Assembly: GCF_016592155.1 (NCBI RefSeq)
Contig: NZ_AP024237.1
Coordinates: 1,612,001-1,676,000 of the forward strand
Reading direction: 5' to 3'
From: Mycobacterium heckeshornense
Lineage (GTDB): Bacteria > Actinomycetota > Actinomycetes > Mycobacteriales > Mycobacteriaceae
DNA: 64,000 nucleotides
The translations under genes were made by a program, and so were the position numbers. The notes below the pieces were generated by a model that saw only the letters and a program-made list of their open reading frames with translations, did no database searches and was not told where the DNA came from. This document shows, one piece after another, positions 33,901 to 42,640 of this stretch; the first letter of the stretch is position 1, and every line of letters starts with the position of its first letter.

Positions 33901-34959
33901 ATGAGCGCCACGGTTAGGTCGAGCCTCAAGGTCGATGGTGGCATTTCCAGTCAGCTCACTCGCGTGCCGCAGGCAGCGGCCGGGCTTGAGCGGCAAGGCT
34001 ATGACGGTTGCTGGACAGCTGAAGTCAACCATGACCCGTTCCTGCCACTGGTGTTGGCCGCCGAGCACAGTTCGAACATCGAGCTCGGTACAAGCATTGC
34101 GGTGGCCTTCGCTCGCAACCCGATGACCGTTGCGAACATCGGCTGGGACCTCCAGGCGTACTCGCGCGGACGGTTCATTCTTGGTCTCGGCTCGCAGATA
34201 CAGGCGCACATCGAGAAGCGGTTCAGCATGCCGTGGGGTCAACCGGTGCGCCGCATGCGTGAGTTCATCGCCGCGCTGCGGGCAATCTGGGCCGCATGGC
34301 GCGACGGCACACCGTTGCGCTTCGAAGGCGAGTTCTACACCCACAAACTGATGACTCCGATGTTCACTCCGGAGCCGCAACCCCACGGGTTTCCCAGGGT
34401 GTTCGTTGCCGCGGTCGGCGAAGCGATGACCGAGATGTGCGGCGAAGTCGCCGACGGCATGCTCGCCCATGCCTTCACCACGAAGCGGTATCTCGACGAG
34501 GTGACGATTCCGGCGTTGCAACGCGGAATGCAGCGTTCTGGTCGCAACCGCACCGACTTTCAGCTCTCCTGCCCACTGTTCGTGGTGACCGGAGTGAGCG
34601 ACGCTGAGTTGGAGGCCGCCGCCGCCGGCACGCGTAAACAAATCGCCTTCTACGGATCGACGCCCGCGTACCGCAAGGTTCTCGAGCTGCACGGGTGGGG
34701 CGACCTGCAAACCGAGCTGCATGAGCTGTCGCTGCGCGGCAAGTGGGACGCCATGGGCGCGCTGATCGACGACGAGATGCTGAACACTTTCGCGGTGGTA
34801 GCCGAGCTTGATGAGCTCGCCGCCAAGATCAGAGATCGATGCGACGGCGTCATCGACCGGGTCATGCCGAGTTTGCCGGCCGGCCTGTCCGAGACCGCTG
34901 TCCGCGCCGTTCTGGACGACTTGCGGGGCCAACCCAAGGCAGTGAGGAGTAGCCCATGA
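33901..34959 (+). CDS. LLM-class F420-dependent oxidoreductase
   Basis: 352 residues from ATG 33901. LERQGYDGCWTAEVNHDPFLPL, NPMTVANIGWDLQAYSRGRFILGLGSQ and VFVAAVGEAMTEMCGEVADG are characteristic of F420-dependent LLM oxidoreductases. The frame is open from 33871, but the later ATG begins the conserved fold directly (SSLKVDGG). ATGA overlap links it to the P450 downstream, suggesting an oxidation-reduction pair on one substrate. Confidence 0.85.
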   Translation: MSATVRSSLKVDGGISSQLTRVPQAAAGLERQGYDGCWTAEVNHDPFLPLVLAAEHSSNIELGTSIAVAFARNPMTVANIGWDLQAYSRGRFILGLGSQIQAHIEKRFSMPWGQPVRRMREFIAALRAIWAAWRDGTPLRFEGEFYTHKLMTPMFTPEPQPHGFPRVFVAAVGEAMTEMCGEVADGMLAHAFTTKRYLDEVTIPALQRGMQRSGRNRTDFQLSCPLFVVTGVSDAELEAAAAGTRKQIAFYGSTPAYRKVLELHGWGDLQTELHELSLRGKWDAMGALIDDEMLNTFAVVAELDELAAKIRDRCDGVIDRVMPSLPAGLSETAVRAVLDDLRGQPKAVRSSP

Positions 34960-36191
34960 GCACACGGACGATGGATGAGGCCGCCAAGTTGCTGGCCGAC
35001 CCGCTGGCCTATACCGACGAGCCGAAATTGCATGCGGCGCTGGCTCATCTGCGCGCTAATTCCCCGGTGTCGTGGGTGGACGTGCCGAACTACCGGCCAT
35101 TCTGGGCGATCACCAAACACGCCGACATCATGGATATCGAGCGTGACAACATGTTGTTCACCAACTGGCCGCGGCCGGTCTTGACCACCGCGCAGGGTGA
35201 TGAGCTGCAGGCCGCCGCGGGCGTGCGCACGTTGATCCACATGGACGACCCGCAGCATCGAGTGGTGCGTGCGATCGGCGCGGACTGGTTCCGCCCGAAG
35301 GCCATGCGAGCGCTGAAGGTTCGGGTCGACGAACTGGCCAAGATCTATGTCGACAAGATGGTGGAGGTCGGCCCCGAGTGCGACTTTGTCCAAGAGGTCG
35401 CAGTCAACTACCCGCTCTATGTGATCATGTCACTGCTGGGCATCCCGGAGGCTGACTTCCCACGGATGCTCAAACTGACACAGGAGCTGTTCGGCAGCGA
35501 CGACACCGAGTTCAAGCGCGGTACCACCAATGAGGATCAGTTGCCCGCTTTGCTTGATATGTTCCAGTATTTCAACGGCGTAACCGCGTCGCGGCGCGAA
35601 CACCCGACTGAGGATCTCGCATCGGCAATCGCCAACGCCCGCATCGAAGGTGAGCCGCTGTCGGACATCGACACCGTGTCGTACTACCTGATTGTCGCCA
35701 CCGCGGGCCACGACACCACCAGTGCGACCATCTCCGGTGGCTTGCACGCACTCATCGAAAACCCGGACCAGCTCGACCGGCTGCGCAACGACCTGTCACT
35801 TATTCCGCTGGCCACCGAGGAGATGATCCGCTGGGTCACCCCGGTTAAGGAATTCATGCGCACCGCCGCCGCGGACACCACTGTGCGCGGCGTGCCGATC
35901 GCAGCCGGAGAATCGGTGCTGCTGTCCTATGTGTCAGCCAACCGCGACGAAGAGGTCTTCGACGACCCGTTCCGGTTTGACGTCGGGCGTGATCCCAACA
36001 AGCACTTGGCATTCGGCTACGGCGTGCACTTCTGCCTGGGCGCCGCGTTGGCCCGCATGGAGGTCAGCAGCTTCTTCACCGAGCTGCTGCCGCGCTTGAA
36101 ATCCGTCGAGCTGACCGGAGATCCGCAGTTGACCGCGACGACCTTCGTCGGCGGGCTCAAACATTTGCCGGTCCGCTACTCGTTCAAGTGA
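34956..36191 (+). CDS. cytochrome P450
   Basis: 411-residue soluble bacterial P450. The I-helix reads VATAGHDTTSATISGG with the oxygen-binding acid-Thr pair, TEEMIRWVTP provides ExxR, and the heme loop is FGYGVHFCLGAALARME with the proximal cysteine near residue 357. N- and C-termini are complete. It is co-translated with an LLM oxidoreductase. Not closely related to the other two P450s in the window, so it probably hydroxylates a different position or substrate. Confidence 0.92.
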   Translation: MSTRTMDEAAKLLADPLAYTDEPKLHAALAHLRANSPVSWVDVPNYRPFWAITKHADIMDIERDNMLFTNWPRPVLTTAQGDELQAAAGVRTLIHMDDPQHRVVRAIGADWFRPKAMRALKVRVDELAKIYVDKMVEVGPECDFVQEVAVNYPLYVIMSLLGIPEADFPRMLKLTQELFGSDDTEFKRGTTNEDQLPALLDMFQYFNGVTASRREHPTEDLASAIANARIEGEPLSDIDTVSYYLIVATAGHDTTSATISGGLHALIENPDQLDRLRNDLSLIPLATEEMIRWVTPVKEFMRTAAADTTVRGVPIAAGESVLLSYVSANRDEEVFDDPFRFDVGRDPNKHLAFGYGVHFCLGAALARMEVSSFFTELLPRLKSVELTGDPQLTATTFVGGLKHLPVRYSFK

Positions 36192-36204
36192 GCTCCCAGC
36201 TTCG

Positions 36205-36594
36205 CTACGTGTTTTCCCGGGTCTCGCGACGCTTCAGTGTGTCCTCAACCCGGTCGAGAAAGGCGTCTACCTGGTCTTCGTTGTAGCCGCGTTTTCCCAG
36301 GGGAGGCTTGGTGAAAGCCACGTTGCGAACGTCGTCGGGGGTCAGCATGTTTGCCGCTGCCGGATCGCGGAGCGCTGCCTCAACCCGGTCGAGAAAGGCG
36401 TCTACCTGGTCTTCGTTGTAGCCGCGTTTTCCCAGGGGAGGCTTGGTGAAAGCCACGTTGCGAACGTCGTCGGGAGTAAGAGGGCCAAGCCCCGTCAATT
36501 CGGGGTGCCACCTGCTGCGATCCTGTTCGATGGGTGGTGCTTCATGAGCCCAACCGCGTGTCGATTGACGCATCTTCTTGCCGAACAACGACAT
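36205..36594 (-). CDS. DivIVA-motif protein with two identical repeats
   Basis: 129 residues. After a basic N-terminus ([15 protein letters not shown]) come two copies of a DivIVA-type segment, [18 protein letters not shown] followed by [16 protein letters not shown], 45 residues apart. Mycobacterial proteins with this motif are usually linked to cell-pole or envelope functions, but none is known for this one. ATG at 36594 is preceded by GGGAGAG; the frame is open to 36684. It interrupts the catabolic genes and looks functionally unrelated. Confidence 0.8.
   Translation of the reverse strand: MSLFGKKMRQSTRGWAHEAPPIEQDRSRWHPELTGLGPLTPDDVRNVAFTKPPLGKRGYNEDQVDAFLDRVEAALRDPAAANMLTPDDVRNVAFTKPPLGKRGYNEDQVDAFLDRVEDTLKRRETRENT
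36243..36474 (-). repeat. 97-bp perfect direct repeat inside the DivIVA-motif gene
   Basis: 36243-36339 and 36378-36474 are identical at every base, with a period of 135 bp (45 codons), so the duplication is in frame. Perfect nucleotide identity means the duplication or a gene-conversion event is recent. Copy number could vary among strains. Confidence 0.9.
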
Positions 36595-36701
36595 GGCACT
36601 CTCCCGCCAGACGCCGACCAAGGAACAACCAGAGCGTACGCGCGCCACCGCCATGACGGCGGCACGATTATCGTGGATTGTCATGCTTTAGGAGGACGCT
36701 T

Positions 36702-36770
36702 GTGCACCACGTCGGCATCGGTGCCCTGGATGCTGAAGCACCGCTCGAATTGATCGGACCGTCCGTATGA
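36702..36770 (+). CDS. 22-codon leader-type small ORF coupled to an SDR gene
   Basis: GTG at 36702 has an optimal AGGAGG five to six bases upstream. The ORF (MHHVGIGALDAEAPLELIG and three more residues) ends in TGA overlapping the ATG of the SDR by ATGA. The SDR itself has no good Shine-Dalgarno sequence, so its translation probably depends on this small ORF. No regulatory codon bias (runs of one amino acid) is seen. Confidence 0.5.
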   Translation: MHHVGIGALDAEAPLELIGPSV

Positions 36771-37522
36771 GCGCCATCGTGACCGGCGGTGCCTCGGGGA
36801 TCGGGCGTGAAGTCGCCGCCCTGCTCCGCCACGCCGGCCATGACGTTGTCGTATGGGATCGAAGCGGTGGCGACATCCAGTGCGACATCAGCGATCCCGA
36901 GGAGGTGTCGGCGGCGATGGCGGTGACGGTGCGCGAGCACGGCGTTCCCGCACGCATGGTGGCCTGTGCTGGAATCGGCGCATCGGGGCTGCTCTTGGAG
37001 CTCTCGCCTGACGACTGGCATCGGGTGTTGGCAGTGAACCTCACCGGCACGTGGCTGACGATGCGGGCCGCCGCGCAGGCCATGGTCGATGCCGGATCCG
37101 GCGGGTCTATCGTCGCGGTCTCCAGTATCAGCGGCACGGTGGCCGACCGGGACATGGGTGCCTACTGCGTGTCCAAGGCCGGGATAGACATGCTGGTCAA
37201 GGTCGCGGCGGTGGAGTGGGGTCGCTATGGCATTCGGGTCAATGCGGTCGGCCCGGGCGTCACCCGGACTCCAATGCTGGGCGAGCCGGAACGACTGCCT
37301 GGGTGGGTGGAAGGTCTGCAGCAGCGGACCGCGCTGGGCCACCTGGGTGAAGCCGCCGACGTGGCCGGGGCGATTGTCGGTGTACTCGAATTACCTTGGG
37401 TGACCGGGCAAGTCGTGCATGCTGACGGCGGCCTGGCGTTGCACAGCCCGATCGACCCATATGGCCAGATGCAGCGACTGGCTACTATGAAGGATCAGGT
37501 CAACCGATCCCGAAATCGATGA
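36767..37522 (+). CDS. short-chain dehydrogenase/reductase
   Basis: 251-residue classical SDR: AIVTGGASGIGREVAALL, a shortened second strand (VVWDRSGGDIQCDISD), VACAGIG, serine in VSSISGTV, YCVSK (Tyr-x3-Lys) and NAVGPGVTRTPM. NAD is the likely cofactor from the acidic residue after strand 2. Its 3' end overlaps the convergent alcohol dehydrogenase by 23 bp. Probably oxidises a secondary alcohol formed by the P450s. Confidence 0.9.
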   Translation: MSAIVTGGASGIGREVAALLRHAGHDVVVWDRSGGDIQCDISDPEEVSAAMAVTVREHGVPARMVACAGIGASGLLLELSPDDWHRVLAVNLTGTWLTMRAAAQAMVDAGSGGSIVAVSSISGTVADRDMGAYCVSKAGIDMLVKVAAVEWGRYGIRVNAVGPGVTRTPMLGEPERLPGWVEGLQQRTALGHLGEAADVAGAIVGVLELPWVTGQVVHADGGLALHSPIDPYGQMQRLATMKDQVNRSRNR

Positions 37523-38657
37523 CGCCGCGGATGATCTCACCATTCAACAGGTCGGCGTAGGCGTCGTTGATGTCGTCAAGCCGATAACGCTTCGTGATCA
37601 TCTCGTCGAGTTGCAGCTGGCCCGTCTGGTAGAGCTTCGCCAGACGGGCGATGTCGGCCTTCGGGTTGCACGATCCAAAGACCGTTCCCGCCAGCGTCTT
37701 GTTCATCAGAATGAAGTCCTGCAGGTTGAGGTTGACCGAGCGTGTCAGCTGCGAGGTCATTCCAGTCAGCACACAGGTGCCGCCCTTGCGGGTGAGCTCG
37801 AGGGCATCGCGAACGTCGTCCGGGGTGATCAGCGACGGCGAGACCACCACGGCGTCAGCCATTACCCCATAGGTCAGCCCACGCACCAAATCGAGCGCAT
37901 CGGCGGTTGTCGCCGCGGTGTGGGTGGCGCCGAATCGACACGCCGACTTCTGTTTGAACTCCACCGGGTCGACCGCAACGATCTGCGCGGCACCGTTGAT
38001 CCGCGCGCCCTGGATCGCGCCGGTGCCGATGCCGCCGGCGCCGATCACGACCACCGTGTCGCCGCCGCGCACACCGGCCCGATTAGCTGCAGACCCGTAG
38101 CCGGTGGGGATCGCACATGACAACAGCGCGCTGGGCAGCAGCGGCACATCCGGCTCGATTTTTACCAGTGAATTCGCTGACACCACAGTGTGCTCAGCGA
38201 ATGCGCCGATCTTAGATAGGTGTCCCAACGGTTTGCCGTCGGTGGTGTGATGGCGAAACGTCCCGTCGGTGGGCATGCCGGGAGTCAGGGTGCCGATCCC
38301 GGCGTCACAGATGTATTCCATGCCGCACGCGCACCAGCGGCATTGCCCGCATACGGCGACGAATGACATCACCACGTGATCACCCGGCGTGAAATCGGTG
38401 ACACCGTCGCCGACCTCGCGTACGATTCCCGACCCTTCGTGGCCACCGATGGTCGGGAACATGGTCGGAAGGCCGAGTGATCGCAGCACCTCGTTGGGGG
38501 CCGACAAGTCGCCCTTGAGGATGTGGTCGTCGGAATGGCACAGCCCAGCGGCAGCCATCTCGACTAACACTTCTCCGGCGCGCGGTGGATCGAGCTGAAA
38601 TTCCTCGACCGACCATGGCCCGCCGACATCGTGCAGGATCGCGGCCCGGCTTTTCAT
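37500..38657 (-). CDS. zinc-dependent alcohol dehydrogenase (NDMA-dependent type)
   Basis: 385-residue MDR alcohol dehydrogenase. The catalytic zinc site is AAGLCHSDDH with GGHEGSG, the structural zinc loop CGQCRWCACGMEYIC, and the NAD-binding turn VVIGAGGIGTGAIQGA. The pattern matches the mycobacterial NDMA-dependent class, in which NAD is not exchanged and electrons go to mycofactocin. ATG at 38657 overlaps the P450 stop (ATGA), so alcohol oxidation directly follows P450 hydroxylation. Confidence 0.9.
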   Translation of the reverse strand: MKSRAAILHDVGGPWSVEEFQLDPPRAGEVLVEMAAAGLCHSDDHILKGDLSAPNEVLRSLGLPTMFPTIGGHEGSGIVREVGDGVTDFTPGDHVVMSFVAVCGQCRWCACGMEYICDAGIGTLTPGMPTDGTFRHHTTDGKPLGHLSKIGAFAEHTVVSANSLVKIEPDVPLLPSALLSCAIPTGYGSAANRAGVRGGDTVVVIGAGGIGTGAIQGARINGAAQIVAVDPVEFKQKSACRFGATHTAATTADALDLVRGLTYGVMADAVVVSPSLITPDDVRDALELTRKGGTCVLTGMTSQLTRSVNLNLQDFILMNKTLAGTVFGSCNPKADIARLAKLYQTGQLQLDEMITKRYRLDDINDAYADLLNGEIIRGVIDFGIG

Positions 38658-39868
38658 GCTGCAGGCGTGAAGGTGACCGGAAGCTTGTTGGGCGACCGGA
38701 AGGTAAGCCCGACGATCCTGGCGTCCTCGTCCGGCACCAACGCCAGATTCGCAACACGGTCGAGCAAACTGTTCAGCATCACCCGGGTTTCCAGCCGGGC
38801 AAGGTGCATGCCGAGACACATATGGATCCCGCCGGCGAAGGCGATGTGCGCCTGCCGCGGACGGCGGATGTCGAAGGCGTTGGGGTCCGTCCAGCGACTT
38901 TCGTCGCGGTTCGCCGAACCCATGCACAAGTCGACTTGTGCACCGGAAGGGATTGTCTTCCCGCGCATTTCGACGTCCCGAGTGGTTGTCCGCACGACGG
39001 TGGTAAGCGGTGTTTCGTAGCGCAGGCCCTCCTCGATCGCAGCGGGAATCAGTGACCGGTCTTGGTAAACCATCGCCAACTGCTCAGGGTGGGTCAGCAG
39101 CAGGTAGAGCAGGTTGCCCGACGACCGGTAGGTTGTTTCCAGGCCGGCCGGCAACAGCAGCCGCAAGAACGAAATGATCGCCTCGTCGGTCAGCTTCTCG
39201 CCGTCGATTTCGGCGCTGACCAGATCGCCGATGATGTCTTCGGTGATTCTGCGGCGTCTTTGCTCCACCTGCTCGAGGAAATAGTCGTGCAACTCGATGG
39301 AAGCTTGCAGTCCCGCTTCGATGTCGACCGGGATGGAGATCAGGTCGAACGACAGCCTCCGGAACAATGCGAGGTCCTCGCGCGGCAGCCCGAGCAGACT
39401 CGCGATGATGCGGGTCGGGAATTCGAACGTCAACGCTTTCACCAGGTCGGCGGTGCCGTCGTTCTTGATCTCGTCGACCAGCTGATCGCAGACGGGCGCG
39501 ATGACCGACGGCTCCCAGCGCTCAAGCGCAGTTGCCCGGAACGCTTTCGCAACCAGGTTGCGGTGATCGTGATGCTCTTTGCCGCCCATCGCCAAGATGG
39601 TGTGGCCCATCACCAGTCCGATGGTCTGGTCGTATGCGTGAGAACTGAAGGTCTGGTCGTCGCGGAATGCTTGGAAGACACTGTCGTAATCGAACAGGAC
39701 CCATTCGTCGTCGGGCACCAGTTCCGGTGGCACCTTCGAATGGTCCATCAGGGCACCGTGCCACACGGGCTCGGTGCGTCTTTTGTATTCGAAGAACGGG
39801 TACGGGCTGGTCTCACCCGTGGTGTCGAGCGTGACGGATTGGTCATGCGGGTCGGTGCTGATCGTCAT
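38654..39868 (-). CDS. cytochrome P450
   Basis: 404 residues: SPYPFFEYKRR near the N-terminus, I-helix LLPAGLETTYRSSGN, EEGLR and heme motif FAGGIHMCLG. It is a close paralogue of the IS3-disrupted P450 at 21310, with nearly identical I-helix blocks. ATG at 39868 is preferred because AGGAGG is then seven bases upstream; ATG 39874 would be only one base away. It heads an operon with the zinc alcohol dehydrogenase. Confidence 0.92.
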   Translation of the reverse strand: MTISTDPHDQSVTLDTTGETSPYPFFEYKRRTEPVWHGALMDHSKVPPELVPDDEWVLFDYDSVFQAFRDDQTFSSHAYDQTIGLVMGHTILAMGGKEHHDHRNLVAKAFRATALERWEPSVIAPVCDQLVDEIKNDGTADLVKALTFEFPTRIIASLLGLPREDLALFRRLSFDLISIPVDIEAGLQASIELHDYFLEQVEQRRRRITEDIIGDLVSAEIDGEKLTDEAIISFLRLLLPAGLETTYRSSGNLLYLLLTHPEQLAMVYQDRSLIPAAIEEGLRYETPLTTVVRTTTRDVEMRGKTIPSGAQVDLCMGSANRDESRWTDPNAFDIRRPRQAHIAFAGGIHMCLGMHLARLETRVMLNSLLDRVANLALVPDEDARIVGLTFRSPNKLPVTFTPAA

Positions 39869-40250
39869 CAGCATGCCTCCTGAGCACCGGGTAAGGGCGA
39901 TTCCCGCGGGCCAGCCGGAACCGCCCTCGCGCTGGTCAGCGGATCGTCGTGATTGAACCTCGCTATCATAATATAAATAGCAACTAAGCCCAACGCCTTT
40001 GTAGTGTTCTACGGTAATCGGAACGGTATCGGCGTTGGCAATTCCAGCTTGCTCCTGCATGCCGACGTGAACACCGATCCGCGCCTGGGCGCTACGACGT
40101 TTCACGGCTTCGACCGCCATCCGGGTCTGTCGTATCGACGCAACTCCGGTAGCTCTTACGGTATTGCTCGTTGCTACGATCGGAGGCGCCCGCCGATCTC
40201 CCGCGAGACCCGACGGCGGATGTCGGTCCCAAGGAAGGCCTGCCCGAATC
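39869..40250. other. divergent intergenic region with AT-rich promoter island
   Basis: 382 bp between the divergent P450 and FadE genes. An AT-rich island at 39962-39981 has GCTAT and ATAGC arms around CATAATATAA and is the best promoter/operator candidate. The rest, up to 40250, encodes nothing recognisable on either strand, and the upstream extension of the P450 frame has no P450 similarity. The 19-bp palindrome of the left half is absent. Confidence 0.5.
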
Positions 40251-41384
40251 ATGACTGCGGTCGAGTCGCCCGAAAAGGCGCTCTTCGCCTCGACTACCGA
40301 GGCGTTTCTTCAGAAGGAAGCACCACTGACTTACGTGCGCGACCTGCATGCGGCGGGTGTGTCCTTCGACCGGGAGTGGTGGCGGCGCGCCGCTCAATTG
40401 GGTTGGACTGGTCTGCTCGTTCCCGAGGAACTGGGCGGCGGCGCCGTCTCCGGCAACGGTTTTGCTGATCTGGCCATGGTCGCCGAACTGATCGGCAAGA
40501 CCGTGGCGCCTGGACCCTTATATCCGGTCAGCACCGTGCTCGCCGCACTGGTCGAATGCGGCGAGCACGATATCCATGCCGCCGCCATCGACTCGTTGAT
40601 GTCCGGCGACGCGGTGGCGTCGTGGGCGGTCTATGAGCCGGGCGGGGGCTGGGCGCCGCTGGAGCCGTCGGTAACGGCGACGCCGCACGATGGGGGCTAC
40701 CGTATCGACGGCGTCAAAGACCGCGTGGAGGCTGGCGCCCAAAGCGACATGTTGTTGGTGGTGGCGCGCTGCGACGACGAGATCCGCCAGTTCCTCGTGC
40801 CAACGACCACGCCTGGCGTCCGCATCGAACCCCAGCCGTCGGTCGACCTGGTCAAACAGTACGCGCGTGTGCAGTTCGATGGTGTAGACGTGCAGCGGTC
40901 CGCGGTGGTGGGCAAACCCGGCGAAACCACCGCGCTGGTCGAACGGCAGAGCCAGATCGCTCAGGTGCTGCAGTGCGCAGAGGTGGTCGGCATCCTGCAG
41001 ACCGTGTTCGGCTTTACGGTCCGGTGGGCGTTCGACCGGCACACGTTCGGGCGTCCGCTCGCGTCCTATCAGGCACTCAAACACCGTTTTGCCGACATGA
41101 AGACCTGGCTGGAAGCATGCCGCGCGACCACATCCGCCGCGGTGGCCGCGGTTGCTACGCGCTCACCGCGAGCCGGGTGGTTGGCCAGCATCGCCAAATC
41201 CTACGTCGGGGAGAAGGCCCCGGCGATCGTGCAGGATTGTGTGCAGATGCACGGCGGCATCGGCGTCACCTGGGAACACGACCTACATCTGTACCTGCGG
41301 CGAGTTGTGTTGTACCGCTCCATGTTCGGCAGCCCCGAGGAGCACAACCTGCGGGTGTATGCGTGGGAGGAAGCGTCGCGATGA
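40251..41384 (+). CDS. acyl-CoA dehydrogenase, short subunit (FadE)
   Basis: 377 residues with an ACAD layout: the N-terminal helical part ends in GWTGLLVPEELGGG, the beta-domain has the AVYEPGGGWAPL loop, and the C-terminal half reads DRHTFGRPLASYQALKHRFADM and MHGGIGVTWEHDLHLYLRR. ATG at 40251 is preceded by AAGGAAGG. ATGA overlap with the next FadE indicates an alpha2beta2 pair, as in other mycobacterial steroid-type dehydrogenases. Confidence 0.88.
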   Translation: MTAVESPEKALFASTTEAFLQKEAPLTYVRDLHAAGVSFDREWWRRAAQLGWTGLLVPEELGGGAVSGNGFADLAMVAELIGKTVAPGPLYPVSTVLAALVECGEHDIHAAAIDSLMSGDAVASWAVYEPGGGWAPLEPSVTATPHDGGYRIDGVKDRVEAGAQSDMLLVVARCDDEIRQFLVPTTTPGVRIEPQPSVDLVKQYARVQFDGVDVQRSAVVGKPGETTALVERQSQIAQVLQCAEVVGILQTVFGFTVRWAFDRHTFGRPLASYQALKHRFADMKTWLEACRATTSAAVAAVATRSPRAGWLASIAKSYVGEKAPAIVQDCVQMHGGIGVTWEHDLHLYLRRVVLYRSMFGSPEEHNLRVYAWEEASR

Positions 41385-42631
41385 CAGACAACGTGTCGGC
41401 TCCCGTCGACGAATCGGTCGAGCAGTTCCGCGCCCGCGCCCGGGCGTGGCTGGCCGCCAACATGCCGCGGATCGACCCTGCTTCGCCGCCGGTGGCCAAC
41501 CGCGATGACCAACGCGCCTGGCAGCGGGCTCGCGAATTGCAAAAGCGGCTCTACGAAGGCGGATTCGCCGGTATCTGCTTCCCGCGTGAATACGGCGGCC
41601 TGGGCCTGGATTACGAGTATCAGAAGGCTTTCGACGAAGAAAGCATCCACTACGAGATGCCGCTGATCCTCAACACGCCGACGTTCACCATCTGTTGTGC
41701 GACCCTGCTCGACACCGGCAGCGAGGAACAGAAAAAGCAACACATCGGCGCGGCTTTGCGCGGCGACGAGGTGCTGGTGCAGCTGTTGTCGGAGCCCAGT
41801 GGCGGATCGGATCTGGCCGGTGTGCTCACCCGGGCCGAGCGGCGCGGTGACCGGTGGGTGATCAACGGCGCAAAGACGTGGAGCACCAGTGCCTTTGCCG
41901 CCGACTACGGATTGTGTCTGGCTCGCACCGACTGGGACGTGCCCAAACACGAGGGGCTGACCATGTTCCTGGTGCCGATCGCTCATCCGGGAATCACGTT
42001 GCGGCGCATCACCCAACTCAACGGCTCCACCGAGTTCTGCGAGGAGTTCCTCGACAACGTCGACGTCGGTGACGATGCCGTCGTTGGTGAGGTGAACAAT
42101 GGATGGACCGTCGCGTCACGGCAGCTCTACCACGAACGTCGCGCGGTCGGCCAAGGTTCGGAATTCGCCAGCGGGTCAGGGAGCGAGGGCGGACGCTCGA
42201 CGCCGGTGGATTTTGTGGCCTTGGCTCGAAAGACCGGCCAGGGCGACGACGAACGTGTGCGGGAAATGGCGGGCCGGGTGCTGGTGCATCGCGCGGTCAG
42301 CGACCAGCTCTCCGAGCATGTGTACCGCAGTGTGCGCGACGGTAGCTTACCGCCGGCTGCCGGAACCCTGATCCGGCTGTTCCACGCCGACACCGTGACC
42401 TTGGACATGGACACCGCGCTGGCCATCGCGGGCACGGCGGGAGTGGTTGGCGCCGAGGGGGACGGCCTAGAGCATGGGCTGCGGTACCTGTCGCGGCAGA
42501 CGGTTGCCATCGGCGGCGGCACCACAGAGATGGCCCGCAACGTAATCGGGGAGCGGGTGTTGGGCTTTCCGCGGGAATACGCCGCCGACCGCGGTGTGCC
42601 GTTCAAGCAGGTGCGTCACGGCAAGATGTAG
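41381..42631 (+). CDS. acyl-CoA dehydrogenase, large subunit (FadE)
   Basis: 416 residues: GFAGICFPREYGGLGLDYEYQ, QLLSEPSGGSDLAGVLTRAE (FAD/substrate loop), WVINGAKTWSTSA, and the C-terminal GGGTTEMARNVIGERVLGFPRE. The start overlaps the short FadE (ATGA); the frame is open further upstream inside that gene. It converges with a CoA-transferase gene 9 bp downstream. Confidence 0.9.
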   Translation: MTDNVSAPVDESVEQFRARARAWLAANMPRIDPASPPVANRDDQRAWQRARELQKRLYEGGFAGICFPREYGGLGLDYEYQKAFDEESIHYEMPLILNTPTFTICCATLLDTGSEEQKKQHIGAALRGDEVLVQLLSEPSGGSDLAGVLTRAERRGDRWVINGAKTWSTSAFAADYGLCLARTDWDVPKHEGLTMFLVPIAHPGITLRRITQLNGSTEFCEEFLDNVDVGDDAVVGEVNNGWTVASRQLYHERRAVGQGSEFASGSGSEGGRSTPVDFVALARKTGQGDDERVREMAGRVLVHRAVSDQLSEHVYRSVRDGSLPPAAGTLIRLFHADTVTLDMDTALAIAGTAGVVGAEGDGLEHGLRYLSRQTVAIGGGTTEMARNVIGERVLGFPREYAADRGVPFKQVRHGKM

Positions 42632-42640
42632 CGCTCGGCG

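Noticed and set aside
36243..36474. CRISPR-like or VNTR array
   Set aside because: Only two copies, in frame within a coding sequence; a protein-segment duplication explains it.
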